Shown here piece after piece: positions 9,265 to 16,916 of a stretch of 64,000 nt of DNA (its first letter is position 1; every line of letters begins with the position of its first letter). The position numbers and the translations under genes were made by a program. Under the pieces are notes generated by a model. That model saw nothing but the letters and a program-made list of their open reading frames with translations. It was not told where the DNA came from and ran no database searches. This DNA is from Autumnicola tepida (GTDB lineage Bacteria > Bacteroidota > Bacteroidia > Flavobacteriales > Flavobacteriaceae): positions 75,289 to 139,288 of the forward strand of contig NZ_JAVRHQ010000012.1 of the NCBI RefSeq assembly GCF_031846485.1. The letters are read 5' to 3'.

Positions 9265-9423
9265 GTTGTCCTTATGGTTTTGAGTTTAAAAACAATTTAC
9301 AATTTATAGTTATATCCAAATCCTCCTTAGGGGTTTTTAACTTTAATTGCAATCTTCTTTACTCCTGTTGTTAAATTTTAGTCAAACTTTTAAAACCAAC
9401 GGAAAACAACTTGTTTTTGATTG

Positions 9424-9431
9424 TATCTTTG
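9424..9431 (+). promoter_or_regulatory. Flavobacterial -7 element (TATCTTTG)
   Basis: Full TAnnTTTG match 18 bases before the ATG at 9450; a short leader is expected. Confidence 0.45.
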
Positions 9432-9449
9432 CAATAAACCGGCACACCA

Positions 9450-9671
9450 ATGTTATTAAAGCTAAGTATAAAAATAGGATTTATTGCCATAGAACTCTTC
9501 CTGGGCTTCTATAGTATTATTCTTAGCGATAGTCTTTTGGTGAAATTTATTTTTTTTGTGGTCACAGCTATAATGATAGCCTTTGCTGTAACCAAGGTTG
9601 TAGATAAATTACTTCCCGCAGATAAAGATTATATCTCCCCAGAAAATTCGGAGCAGTTGCAAGACAAGTAA
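9450..9671 (+). CDS. Small two-helix membrane protein of unknown function
   Basis: Seventy-three residues with two predicted membrane helices (about 5-24 and 29-52) and a short charged tail, DKDYISPENSEQLQDK. No family recognised. Support for it being a gene comes from the promoter element just upstream, hydrophobic periodicity, and the next gene starting 43 bases downstream on the same strand. Confidence 0.6.
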   Translation: MLLKLSIKIGFIAIELFLGFYSIILSDSLLVKFIFFVVTAIMIAFAVTKVVDKLLPADKDYISPENSEQLQDK

Positions 9672-9714
9672 TGCAACTCTTCTGCAAAAGCTTTAATTTT
9701 TTATCCTGGTTCCT

Positions 9715-10335
9715 ATGACTGTCACGTGTATTTCAGACACACATAATAAACACCACGAACTGAACTTACCTGATGCCGATGTGCTCGTACATGCGGGGGA
9801 TTTTACCGAAAGAGGTACAAGAAAAGAAACCGAAGACTTTTTAAACTGGTTATCTTCACAACCCCACGAGCATAAAATATTTATAGCGGGAAACCATGAT
9901 TTTTATTTTGAAAAAGAAATAAAACCGGAGAAACTGGTTCCCCCAAATGTGCATTACCTCAACAATAGCGGAATTCAGATTAAGGATTTTAATTTTTGGG
10001 GATCACCTGTAACACCTGGAAAGGCGGGCTGGGCTTTTAACAGGGAAAGAGGTGATGAAATAAGAAAGTACTGGAACCTTATTCCAGGTGAGACAGATGT
10101 TCTTATCACCCACACTCCACCATATAAGATTATGGATGTACTGGACGACGGCACCCATATTGGCTGCGAAGAACTTAAAAGAAAACTGAAAAAAATAAAG
10201 GTAAAATTGCACATCTTTGGCCATCTTCATAACTCGTATGGCTCTGTAAGAATCGCGGACACTCTTTTTGTAAACGCCAGTTGCCTGGACCAAAGGTATC
10301 GCCATATTAATATTCCCCTTACCTACTCTGTTTAG
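9715..10335 (+). CDS. Calcineurin-like metallophosphoesterase (MPPED/UPF0046-like)
   Basis: A 206-residue cytosolic phosphoesterase with the complete set of metal-binding motifs in order: SDTH near residue 8, HAGDF at about 27, GNHD at about 58, THTPP at about 132, and FGHLH at about 165. This order and the short length match the MPPED1/2-type branch. The substrate (nucleotide, phospholipid or other phosphoester) cannot be predicted. It may be cotranscribed with the small membrane protein upstream. Confidence 0.85.
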   Translation: MTVTCISDTHNKHHELNLPDADVLVHAGDFTERGTRKETEDFLNWLSSQPHEHKIFIAGNHDFYFEKEIKPEKLVPPNVHYLNNSGIQIKDFNFWGSPVTPGKAGWAFNRERGDEIRKYWNLIPGETDVLITHTPPYKIMDVLDDGTHIGCEELKRKLKKIKVKLHIFGHLHNSYGSVRIADTLFVNASCLDQRYRHINIPLTYSV

Positions 10336-10476
10336 TCTTAAGAAGAATTTAAAGCAGCAGCATTCGAGTTAAAAAATTATTAAGTAATGCTTAATTACCT
10401 TTTTTTTAACATCAAATAAGCTTTCTCCTAGTAACTTAGCCCCCGGATCTAAAAAGAAATCACAACTAACTAAGAT

Positions 10477-10809
10477 ATGGATAACACCTTTACACCTACA
10501 GAATTAATAGAAGAGGTTAAAAATCTTATTTCTTTTAGTATTTCTAACCTTGAGGCGGAGAAATCGAATTTCACGATTATGCACAGAGCGATCATTAAAA
10601 AATATTTTGAGGCGAAAAATGTAAAAATTGATTATGAGAAGCAACAGGTGGAAATGCAAATTCCAGTGGGAAGAAAGAAGTATACACGTATAACCTTTGA
10701 ATGCCAGAACATCGAAAGATTTCTGAAAGCCTGTCTTAAAGAGGATGAGAAGAATTTGTACTTCTACCAGGACTTGCTTTCACATTATAATGTAATTGTA
10801 GCTGCATAA
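10477..10809 (+). CDS. Hypothetical protein, 110 aa
   Basis: No family recognised. The protein is soluble and charged, with a central basic stretch (KKYFEAKNVKIDYEKQQVEM) and a C-terminal aromatic region; no signal peptide or membrane helix. It is preceded by a 140-base intergenic region and followed immediately by a strong terminator, so it is probably a monocistronic gene. The composition and codon use look like the neighbours. Confidence 0.6.
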   Translation: MDNTFTPTELIEEVKNLISFSISNLEAEKSNFTIMHRAIIKKYFEAKNVKIDYEKQQVEMQIPVGRKKYTRITFECQNIERFLKACLKEDEKNLYFYQDLLSHYNVIVAA

Positions 10810-10810
10810 A

Positions 10811-10844
10811 ATAAAACTTCGGCAAAGGCTGAAGTTTTATTTTT
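10811..10844. terminator. Bidirectional intrinsic terminator
   Basis: ATAAAACTTC pairs with GAAGTTTTAT over 10 bp, with T runs on both strands. It ends the 110-aa gene and the convergent response regulator, whose stop codon lies in the T run. Confidence 0.85.
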
Positions 10845-11250
10845 ATGCAGAACTTTTGCTTTTATCCAAAGCCTCCCCAATCTCCTTCAATTTCGCCACA
10901 CTTAGCGGCTTACTCAAAAACTCAAATATTTCCTCATATGTCCTGGCCTTTTCAACATCAGAGCTTGCTATAGAAGAAGTCACTACGTAAATACGGGTTT
11001 CTGTTGAAAAACCTGGCCTTAGCTTTCGCATTCTCTCTATAAACTGCCATCCATCAACTTCAGGCATATTAATATCCAACAGAATAATATCCGGAAGGGC
11101 CTTATTAAAATCCTGGAAATCCTCAAGAGCCATTACAGCACTGCAATATTTTTTTTTCTCTTTAAACAAACCAGTTCTACAGATAAGCTTATGCATAATC
11201 ATCTGGTAAATATCATCATCATCTATTACACCTATACTCCACTTCCCCAT
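10843..11250 (-). CDS. Single-domain response regulator
   Basis: A receiver domain alone (135 aa) with no output domain. Acidic pocket DDDD at residues 10-13, phospho-acceptor Asp59 in LLDINMPEVDGW, switch Thr91 (VVTSS) and Lys near 118 (LSKPLS). Such proteins act through protein contacts, often in phosphorelays; this sub-type is abundant in Flavobacteriaceae beside or apart from hybrid kinases. No kinase is adjacent, so its partner is unknown. Confidence 0.9.
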   Translation of the reverse strand: MGKWSIGVIDDDDIYQMIMHKLICRTGLFKEKKKYCSAVMALEDFQDFNKALPDIILLDINMPEVDGWQFIERMRKLRPGFSTETRIYVVTSSIASSDVEKARTYEEIFEFLSKPLSVAKLKEIGEALDKSKSSA

Positions 11251-11942
11251 TACTTATATTATACTTAAAGATAGTTTCCTATCGGTTTTTATTTTCCATA
11301 CAGACTTCTGACTTAAAGGCATAACTGATATCTTTATTTCCAACATCTTATGCCTCCTCCTTCTCCCGATCGTTTACCAAAAGTCATACAGCCAGAACAT
11401 TTTTCCGGAGTATTTGCTCTTATCAATTCCTGTACCAGATTCTTTTAATTCCCCGTTCCTTCAAAAATTTTCAGCTGTACGCATCAGGTAATGGTTCGAA
11501 ACCAAAGAAGGAATAGTGACATAAAATTTTTTTTAAGGAATTGTTCATATTCCACTCCACCCTTCAATTTTTATTTTAGTTTCCTGCTTTTCATGGTTAT
11601 ACGCCAACTGCCAGTCTTTTTTTCCATACAAATAAACACGCAAAGCCATAACAGGAATACAACCTCTTATACAAGCGGAAAGGGAATTGATGGTAATGTT
11701 TTTTTCACAAGGCTCCCGGACACTGCTAAAATAGCTTAGAAGACCGTTTTTATACCGGCTCGAATATACAAAAATGGGCAAAATGATCTGAAAACAATAA
11801 AGCAACTACTCCCCTTTTTGAATCAGGCATTTCAAACCTTTTCGCTGTCAAGCCTGAATATAAATCAATCTAAAGCTGATTATCGTCATAATTTCCCCGC
11901 CATTCTTGCCCCAAATTTGTATCAAATTAAAAACAAGAAACC
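11251..11942. other. Long intergenic region, no supported gene
   Basis: About 690 bases. Short open frames exist on both strands (for example 11545-11805 on minus) but show no start context, codon bias or known motif. The right end carries the promoter region of the YceI operon, with a CRP/FNR-like site at 11877-11888 and a -7-like CAAATTTG at 11912-11919. The middle part may be decayed coding sequence. Confidence 0.6.
11877..11888 (+). promoter_or_regulatory. CRP/FNR-type half-site pair upstream of the YceI-porin operon
   Basis: TGATTATCGTCA, i.e. TGA-N6-TCA. It ends 23 bases before CAAATTTG (11912-11919, one mismatch to TAnnTTTG) and 54 bases before the ATG. The same core, TGATTA-N2-GTCATA, with the same distances occurs at 15039-15050 before the globin operon. 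Confidence 0.6.
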
Positions 11943-12530
11943 ATGAATACTTTTAAAAACTATTGGTTGGCAGCAGGAAGCTTTCTTCTCATGATGATTT
12001 CAGTTTCAACAACCGCACAAACATTCGACGTAAAAAAAACAGGTTCTAATATGAAGATTGAGGGCACATCCAATATTCACGATTGGGAAATAGAAGCCGA
12101 AGATTTTGAAGGAACACTTAACGCCGAATTAAAAGATGGCCAGTTAACTCAAATTAAAAATCTTGAATTTACAGTAATAGCAGAAAGCCTTAAAAGCGGA
12201 AAAGGTGCAATGGATAAAAACACCTATAAAGCTTTGGAAACAGATAAACACAAGAAAATCACTTACACCCTTAACAAAGTCAAAAACATAGATTGTACCT
12301 CCAGCGAAAAATGCGTGGTAACCACCAGCGGGTATTTAACAATTGCAGGTACAAAAAACCCTGTAGACATCACCTTTACCGCGAAAGTAGAAAATAATAA
12401 GATCGTGCTTTCAGGCAGCGAAAAAGTAAAGATGTCTGAATATAAGATCGATCCGCCCACCGCCATGTTTGGCGCGATTACCACCGGTGACGAAGTGAAA
12501 ATTGAATTTCAAACTACTTTTTCAAAATAA
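11943..12530 (+). CDS. YceI-family periplasmic protein
   Basis: YceI proteins are lipocalin-like barrels that bind isoprenoid or other lipids in the periplasm; some are induced by base or oxidative stress. The 195 residues start with a signal peptide (LLMMISVSTTAQ) followed by the family pattern: TFDVKKTGSNMKIEGTSNIHDW, then FTVIAESLKSGKGAMDKN, and the closing MSEYKIDPPTAMFGAITTGDEVKIEF. A pair Cys118/Cys123-like (IDCTSSEKC) may form a disulfide. First gene of a pair with a porin 28 bases downstream; a second YceI gene lies just beyond. Confidence 0.9.
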   Translation: MNTFKNYWLAAGSFLLMMISVSTTAQTFDVKKTGSNMKIEGTSNIHDWEIEAEDFEGTLNAELKDGQLTQIKNLEFTVIAESLKSGKGAMDKNTYKALETDKHKKITYTLNKVKNIDCTSSEKCVVTTSGYLTIAGTKNPVDITFTAKVENNKIVLSGSEKVKMSEYKIDPPTAMFGAITTGDEVKIEFQTTFSK

Positions 12531-12558
12531 CTATTTCAACCTTTCAAAATAAACTAAA

Positions 12559-13842
12559 ATGAAAAATCTACTTAAATATTCAGGTGTCGTATTTGCTCTT
12601 TGCTTAGGATTGCAAATGCAGTCCCAGGAAAATAACTTATGGGACAGGGATTTCCCTAATTTCAGGTATCCGGACCAGAGAGGTATCTCAGATTTTGAAC
12701 CTAACAAGGATACTATAACAGATTTTAATGGCATTAACGTGCGAGTGGGAGGCGCTTTTGCCCTGCAGTTCCAGGCGATAGATCAGGAAAATTCTGGTAA
12801 TGCCGCCACTCCCGCTTTGGCTGATATTGGCGAAAATTTCAACCTTGCCACCGCTAACCTGGATTTTGATGTGATGCTGTATGATGGAGTGAGGTTACAC
12901 CTTAGAACCTATCTTTCTTCTCAACACCACAATGAGACCTACGTAAAAGGGGGTTACCTTCAAATAGACAAACTGGATTTTATAAGCGAAGGCTTTGCCC
13001 AGGGGCTTATGGACCACATGAGGATTAAAATAGGCCATATGGAAAACAACTATGGCGATGCGCATTTCCGCAGGACAGATAACGCCATGGCACTTTACAA
13101 CCCTTTTGTTGGAAACTATTTAATGGATAGTTTTACTACTGAAGTTGGTGTGGAAGTATATTATTTTAACAATGGCTTTTTAGGAATGCTTGGTGCTACC
13201 AACGGTAAATTGAACCAGAACGTTACCAACCCGGGAACTACAAGCCCGTCTTTACTGGCAAAAATTGGATACGATAAAAATTTAAGCGATGATTTCAGGT
13301 TCAGGTTAACAGGGTCTGTGTACCACACCAACCAAACCTCAAGCGCATATCTTTACAGCGGTGACCGTGCAGGGTCACGCTACTACAGCTTAATGACGAC
13401 TCCTGAAGGTGCCGGTGATGGCTTTAGATCTGCCAGGATAAACCCTAACCTTAGAAATGAACTGACTTCTGTAATGATTAACCCGTTCTTAAAATTTGGC
13501 GGACTTGAATTCTTCGGAATCTATGAAAGGGCTTCAGGAAAACTTGCCGCCGAAACAGATGAAAGGGTGTGGAACCAATATGCCGGCGAATTGATTTACC
13601 GCTTTGGAAATACTGAAAACTTTTATATAGGAGGACGTTACAATTCCGTAAATGGGGAACTGGAAACCGGCGAAGATGTGACTGTAGACCGTTACAACAT
13701 TGGTGCAGGATGGTTTATGACCAAAAATATCCTTAGTAAAATTGAATATGTAAACCAGGAATACAACGATTATCCTACAACCGACATCCACAACGGAGGT
13801 AAGTTTAACGGGGTAGTGTTTGAAGCAGTGATCAGCTTCTAA
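12559..13842 (+). CDS. Putative outer-membrane porin
   Basis: A 427-residue protein with a signal peptide (YSGVVFALCLGLQMQSQ), alternating amphipathic strands throughout, and a C-terminal Phe (AVISF) as required for BAM-dependent barrel insertion. The pattern (VRVGGAFALQFQA near the start, LRTYLSSQHHNETYVKGGY, and a final strand GVVFEAVISF) resembles phosphate/polyphosphate-selective OprO-type porins, but the substrate is not predictable. It follows a YceI gene by 28 bases and ends with a strong terminator. Confidence 0.75.
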   Translation: MKNLLKYSGVVFALCLGLQMQSQENNLWDRDFPNFRYPDQRGISDFEPNKDTITDFNGINVRVGGAFALQFQAIDQENSGNAATPALADIGENFNLATANLDFDVMLYDGVRLHLRTYLSSQHHNETYVKGGYLQIDKLDFISEGFAQGLMDHMRIKIGHMENNYGDAHFRRTDNAMALYNPFVGNYLMDSFTTEVGVEVYYFNNGFLGMLGATNGKLNQNVTNPGTTSPSLLAKIGYDKNLSDDFRFRLTGSVYHTNQTSSAYLYSGDRAGSRYYSLMTTPEGAGDGFRSARINPNLRNELTSVMINPFLKFGGLEFFGIYERASGKLAAETDERVWNQYAGELIYRFGNTENFYIGGRYNSVNGELETGEDVTVDRYNIGAGWFMTKNILSKIEYVNQEYNDYPTTDIHNGGKFNGVVFEAVISF

Positions 13843-13860
13843 AAGAATTGAATTAGCCAG

Positions 13861-13893
13861 AAGTGGGGGGACAAATGTCTCCCCACTTTTATT
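13861..13893 (+). terminator. Intrinsic terminator after the porin
   Basis: AAGTGGGG pairs with CCCCACTT, with an inner GACA/TGTC, then TTTTATT. It separates the YceI-porin pair from the second YceI gene. Confidence 0.85.
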
Positions 13894-13944
13894 AAAAATC
13901 TGCCCAAAGTCGCTGCCTGTAAAGCAAAATTAAAAACTGAAGCT

Positions 13945-14526
13945 ATGAAAAATGCAATTTTATTATTTCTTCTTGGCATTGTTACCTCAACCTGCTTTTC
14001 CCAAAATAAATTTGAACAAAAAACAATACAGGTCCTTCCCGAAAGCACCCTGAATATAAGCGGGGATACCAATATTAGTGCCTTCCACTGCGAGTTTGAC
14101 ACTTTACTGCTCAAGGGGAAACATGAATTTCAGTATTCTGAAGAAAACGGAAGTATTTATTTTAAAAATGCCGTCCTCAATTTGAAAAATAATGGCTTTG
14201 ATTGTGGTAACAGGGCGATTAATAAAGATTTTAATTCCCTTATGCAAACTGAAAAATATCCCGGTATAAAACTGGAGCTTAAAAAAGTCTCTTTTGATCA
14301 AGACGATAATGCAATGGCCAGGGTAAATATTAGAATGGCCGGCAGGGAAAAAAGCTATATTATTCCGATAACAATTACAGATTGCCCCACCCCTAATTAT
14401 AAAGGGACTCTTAACCTGAATATCAAAGATTTTGGATTGGAACCTCCCCGAAAATTATTCGGCTTAATTGTGATTAAAGATGAAATTGAGATCAATTTCA
14501 ACCTTGTAGTAAAGCCAAAGAAATAA
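13945..14526 (+). CDS. Second YceI-like periplasmic protein
   Basis: A 193-residue exported protein (signal peptide LLFLLGIVTSTCFSQ) with a divergent YceI pattern: TLNISGDTNISAFHCEF, then NGFDCGNRAINKDFNSLMQTEKYPGI, and the C-terminal FGLEPPRKLFGLIVIKDEIEI. It lacks the SLKSGKGAMDKN block of the upstream paralogue and has three mature-chain cysteines. A terminator separates it from the porin, so it is probably transcribed by itself. Ligand unknown. Confidence 0.8.
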   Translation: MKNAILLFLLGIVTSTCFSQNKFEQKTIQVLPESTLNISGDTNISAFHCEFDTLLLKGKHEFQYSEENGSIYFKNAVLNLKNNGFDCGNRAINKDFNSLMQTEKYPGIKLELKKVSFDQDDNAMARVNIRMAGREKSYIIPITITDCPTPNYKGTLNLNIKDFGLEPPRKLFGLIVIKDEIEINFNLVVKPKK

Positions 14527-14641
14527 AACCAATTCCCGCGTTTCCTGTCAGCTTCAGAAACAATTACAACAATAATATTAGGAGAAAGTATTTTCCGCAT
14601 AGAAACACTGATTTTTCGTAATTTTAAATGTAAAAGTCCTT

Positions 14642-14682
14642 AAAAAAGCCGTGTTCGATTTTTATCGGTTTTCGGCATTTTT
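14642..14682 (+). terminator. Probable terminator before the thioredoxin gene
   Basis: GCCG/CGGC outer and CGAT/ATCG inner stems with an interior loop, an A run before and ATTTTTATT after. Weaker than the other terminators here. Confidence 0.4.
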
Positions 14683-14700
14683 ATTAAAAATTCAGTTGTT

Positions 14701-15000
14701 ATGAAAAGTAAATTCAGCGAGATTATAAATGATGTAAAACCGGTATTGGTAGATTTTTACGCCGACTGGTGCGGCCCGTGTAAAACACTTGCTCCTATTC
14801 TTAAAGATGCCAAAGCTACTCTGGGGGAAGAAGTGAAAATTGTAAAAATAGATGTGGACAAAAACCAGGAGCTGACGGGAAAATACCAGGTAAGGGGCGT
14901 GCCCACCATGATTTTGTTTAAACAAGGGCAACAGCTTTGGAGGCAAAGCGGAGTGCTACCCAAAGACGAAATTGTAAAAATTGTACGCTCACATTCCTGA
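14701..15000 (+). CDS. Thioredoxin
   Basis: A compact 99-residue cytosolic thioredoxin with the redox site WCGPCK (about residues 22-27), the KIDVDKN strand, and the cis-proline loop VRGVPT. There is no signal peptide, so it serves as a general dithiol reductant in the cytosol. It is the intact paralogue of the cysteine-less protein at 22963-23259, with which it shares length, KIDVDKN and WRQSG. It lies in the YceI-globin neighbourhood, fitting an oxidative or redox stress context. Confidence 0.93.
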   Translation: MKSKFSEIINDVKPVLVDFYADWCGPCKTLAPILKDAKATLGEEVKIVKIDVDKNQELTGKYQVRGVPTMILFKQGQQLWRQSGVLPKDEIVKIVRSHS

Positions 15001-15034
15001 ATAGCATCTAATTAAGCACAAGCAAATAACGCTT

Positions 15035-15054
15035 AATATGATTACAGTCATATT
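15035..15054 (+). promoter_or_regulatory. CRP/FNR-type palindrome upstream of the small membrane protein-globin operon
   Basis: AATATGA-N6-TCATATT, a perfect 7-bp inverted repeat whose core is TGA-N6-TCA at 15039-15050. The core ends 23 bases before TAATTTTA (15074-15081, one mismatch to TAnnTTTG) and 55 bases before the ATG, the same spacing as at 11877. Confidence 0.65.
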
Positions 15055-15105
15055 TTAGCCTGGGCTTTCATGGTAATTTTACACCATAATTAAAAAAGAA
15101 ATATC

Positions 15106-15390
15106 ATGAAACTCTATCAAGACTTTGTAGCTAATTTCCAGGAATCTTATTATGGATATGTGAGTGCGGGAATAATTATTTCCAGTTGTATGGGCGCCGT
15201 TGCCGCGATGATGATCCTTATGAACGGCCACACTTTGACGAATATGATCCAACTGTTTTTTGTAGTTGCCGTATCTATGGGCTTTAATGCCGCAGTACTG
15301 GCTCAATTAAAATCAAAGCACGTGGTAAACTCCTTTATAGCCAGCTGCCTGTTAAGTGCAGTATTAATCGCTGTAAATGTGCCCCTGTAA
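15106..15390 (+). CDS. Small three-helix membrane protein coupled to the globin
   Basis: Ninety-four residues with three predicted membrane helices (about 19-40, 45-67 and 73-92). Within them are MGAVAAMMIL and two isolated Cys residues. No family recognised with certainty. Its stop codon is directly followed by the ATG of the truncated globin, with no bases between, so the two are very probably translated together. The upstream region carries a CRP/FNR-type site. Confidence 0.7.
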   Translation: MKLYQDFVANFQESYYGYVSAGIIISSCMGAVAAMMILMNGHTLTNMIQLFFVVAVSMGFNAAVLAQLKSKHVVNSFIASCLLSAVLIAVNVPL

Positions 15391-15774
15391 ATGAAAAGGG
15401 ATCTTAAGGACAGGAAAGACGTATATACTTTGGTATCTTCCTTTTATAACAAAGTGAGGAAAAACCGCGAAATAGGTTACTTTTTCAACAACAGTATAAA
15501 AGATTGGGATGCCCATCTCAATAAACTAACTGATTTTTGGGAAAGTAACCTTTTCTTTACCGGAAGTTACAGGGGAAACCCCCAATTTGCCCACGTAAAA
15601 GCAGATCATGAGAATCATAATAAGATAAATGAATATCACTTCGGGGTTTGGTTAAACCTTTGGTTTGAAACCATTAATGAAAACTTCAGTGGAGAATTGG
15701 CCGAAAGGGCAAAACACAATGCCAGAAAAATGTCTACTCATCTTTATCTGAAGATTTTTAGCTGCAGGCACTGA
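15391..15774 (+). CDS. Group III truncated haemoglobin
   Basis: A 127-residue 2-on-2 globin of the group III (Ctb-like) type. The F-helix region YHFGVWLNLWFETI places the proximal haem ligand at about His83; LTDFWESNLFFTGSYRGNP is the characteristic E-helix and following loop of this group. Known members bind oxygen, NO or other ligands and take part in microaerobic or nitrosative responses. It is joined without spacing to the membrane protein upstream and lies beside the REC-CRP regulator that probably controls it. Confidence 0.9.
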   Translation: MKRDLKDRKDVYTLVSSFYNKVRKNREIGYFFNNSIKDWDAHLNKLTDFWESNLFFTGSYRGNPQFAHVKADHENHNKINEYHFGVWLNLWFETINENFSGELAERAKHNARKMSTHLYLKIFSCRH

Positions 15775-15839
15775 TGGTGTCCATTTTCAAAAAAAGTCAT
15801 TTCAGCTATTCATCATCTGCAAAATTCTGCACTGCAGTG

Positions 15840-16892
15840 TCAAACCACAGCTCTTAGAGCCTGGGAATCCAGCAGTTTTATATTTCTGCCCTCTATTTCT
15901 ATCATGCCTTCTTTCTTAAAATCTGAAAGTGTCCTGATAAGGCTTTCGGGAGCCATTCCTGCCACGCCGGCAAGATCGGCACGCGAAATCCGGATGCTCT
16001 TAAGCGGATGTTTTTTTATTTTTTCAGCAAAAAGCAAAATGGTATTAGCCGTCTTTTTTCGAACCGATCCATAGGCCATTCCCATCAATTGTTCTTTTAG
16101 GCCAGATAAGTTATTGCTTAGCACCTCTACCAGCTCCAGCGTCACCCTACCATTGTTGGCCAGGATCTTGTGCAATTCTTCCTTAGAAACAGCATAAAGC
16201 TGCGTATCTTCCATGGCTGTGGCAAAATCTTCGTATGATGCTGCGGAATTAAAGGACATATTTCCAAAGAAATCATCTTCCTTAAAAAGCTCCGTAATCA
16301 ACTCTTTTCCCTGGCTGTCTATTCTATGCACTTTTACCACTCCGCGCTTTACCAGGTAAAAATAACTGGATTGCCGGCCAGGTTCATAAATATTGTCACC
16401 CTTTTTAAATTCCAGCAACTCATAATTGGCCAGAATGCTGCGCAAATCTTCTATTCCTTTTAAACCGGTGTTTCCGGCAACAGGGGCAGTTTCCTTTTTT
16501 TCTCTTTTGAAGGAATTAAGAATAGAAACCTTTGCCAGCCTGCTTTCTATGGCACTCAGCAGGTCTTCTTCTTCAAAAGGCTTGGTGAGATAATCATCTG
16601 CGCCCAAATCCATTCCTTTACGAATGTCTTTATGCTCTGTTTTTGCTGAAAGGAATATAAAAGGAATATTTATGGTTTCTTCATTTTTGCTCAATTCCTG
16701 CAACACACCATAACCATCCATTTCCGGCATCATAATGTCACAAACGATGATATCGGGCAAATTTGCTTTTGCCTTTTCCACGCCCTGCCTCCCGTTGGAA
16801 GCCGTAAGCACATCATAATCTGAAAGTTCCAGAAGTTCAGCAGTGTTTTCCCTAACGGTAACGTCGTCTTCTATTAGCAATACTTTTTTCAT
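15840..16892 (-). CDS. Response regulator with CRP/FNR-type DNA-binding output (REC-cNMP-HTH)
   Basis: 350 aa: receiver domain (1-120; acidic pocket E8-D9-D10, phospho-acceptor Asp52 in CDIMMPEMDG, Lys in LTKPFEEED), cyclic-nucleotide-binding-like beta roll (about 150-265), and a CRP/FNR winged helix-turn-helix (about 275-345). The phosphate-binding cassette reads FFGNMSFNSAASYEDFATA and lacks the usual Arg-Ala, so cAMP binding is unlikely. The recognition helix PESLIRTL (315-322) keeps Glu316 and Arg320, equivalent to CRP Glu181 and Arg185, which read TGA in TGA-N6-TCA. Partner of the PAS kinase 24 bases upstream. I infer phosphorylation-controlled activation of nearby operons. Confidence 0.93.
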   Translation of the reverse strand: MKKVLLIEDDVTVRENTAELLELSDYDVLTASNGRQGVEKAKANLPDIIVCDIMMPEMDGYGVLQELSKNEETINIPFIFLSAKTEHKDIRKGMDLGADDYLTKPFEEEDLLSAIESRLAKVSILNSFKREKKETAPVAGNTGLKGIEDLRSILANYELLEFKKGDNIYEPGRQSSYFYLVKRGVVKVHRIDSQGKELITELFKEDDFFGNMSFNSAASYEDFATAMEDTQLYAVSKEELHKILANNGRVTLELVEVLSNNLSGLKEQLMGMAYGSVRKKTANTILLFAEKIKKHPLKSIRISRADLAGVAGMAPESLIRTLSDFKKEGMIEIEGRNIKLLDSQALRAVV

Positions 16893-16916
16893 AGTAATAG
16901 CATTTGTAATTCTATA

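Noticed and set aside
11488..11510. GGTTCGAAACC, similar to a tRNA T arm
   Set aside because: No matching acceptor, D or anticodon arms on either side; not a tRNA.
11545..11805. 86-codon minus-strand frame in the gap
   Set aside because: No motif, start context or coding-like composition; likely chance.
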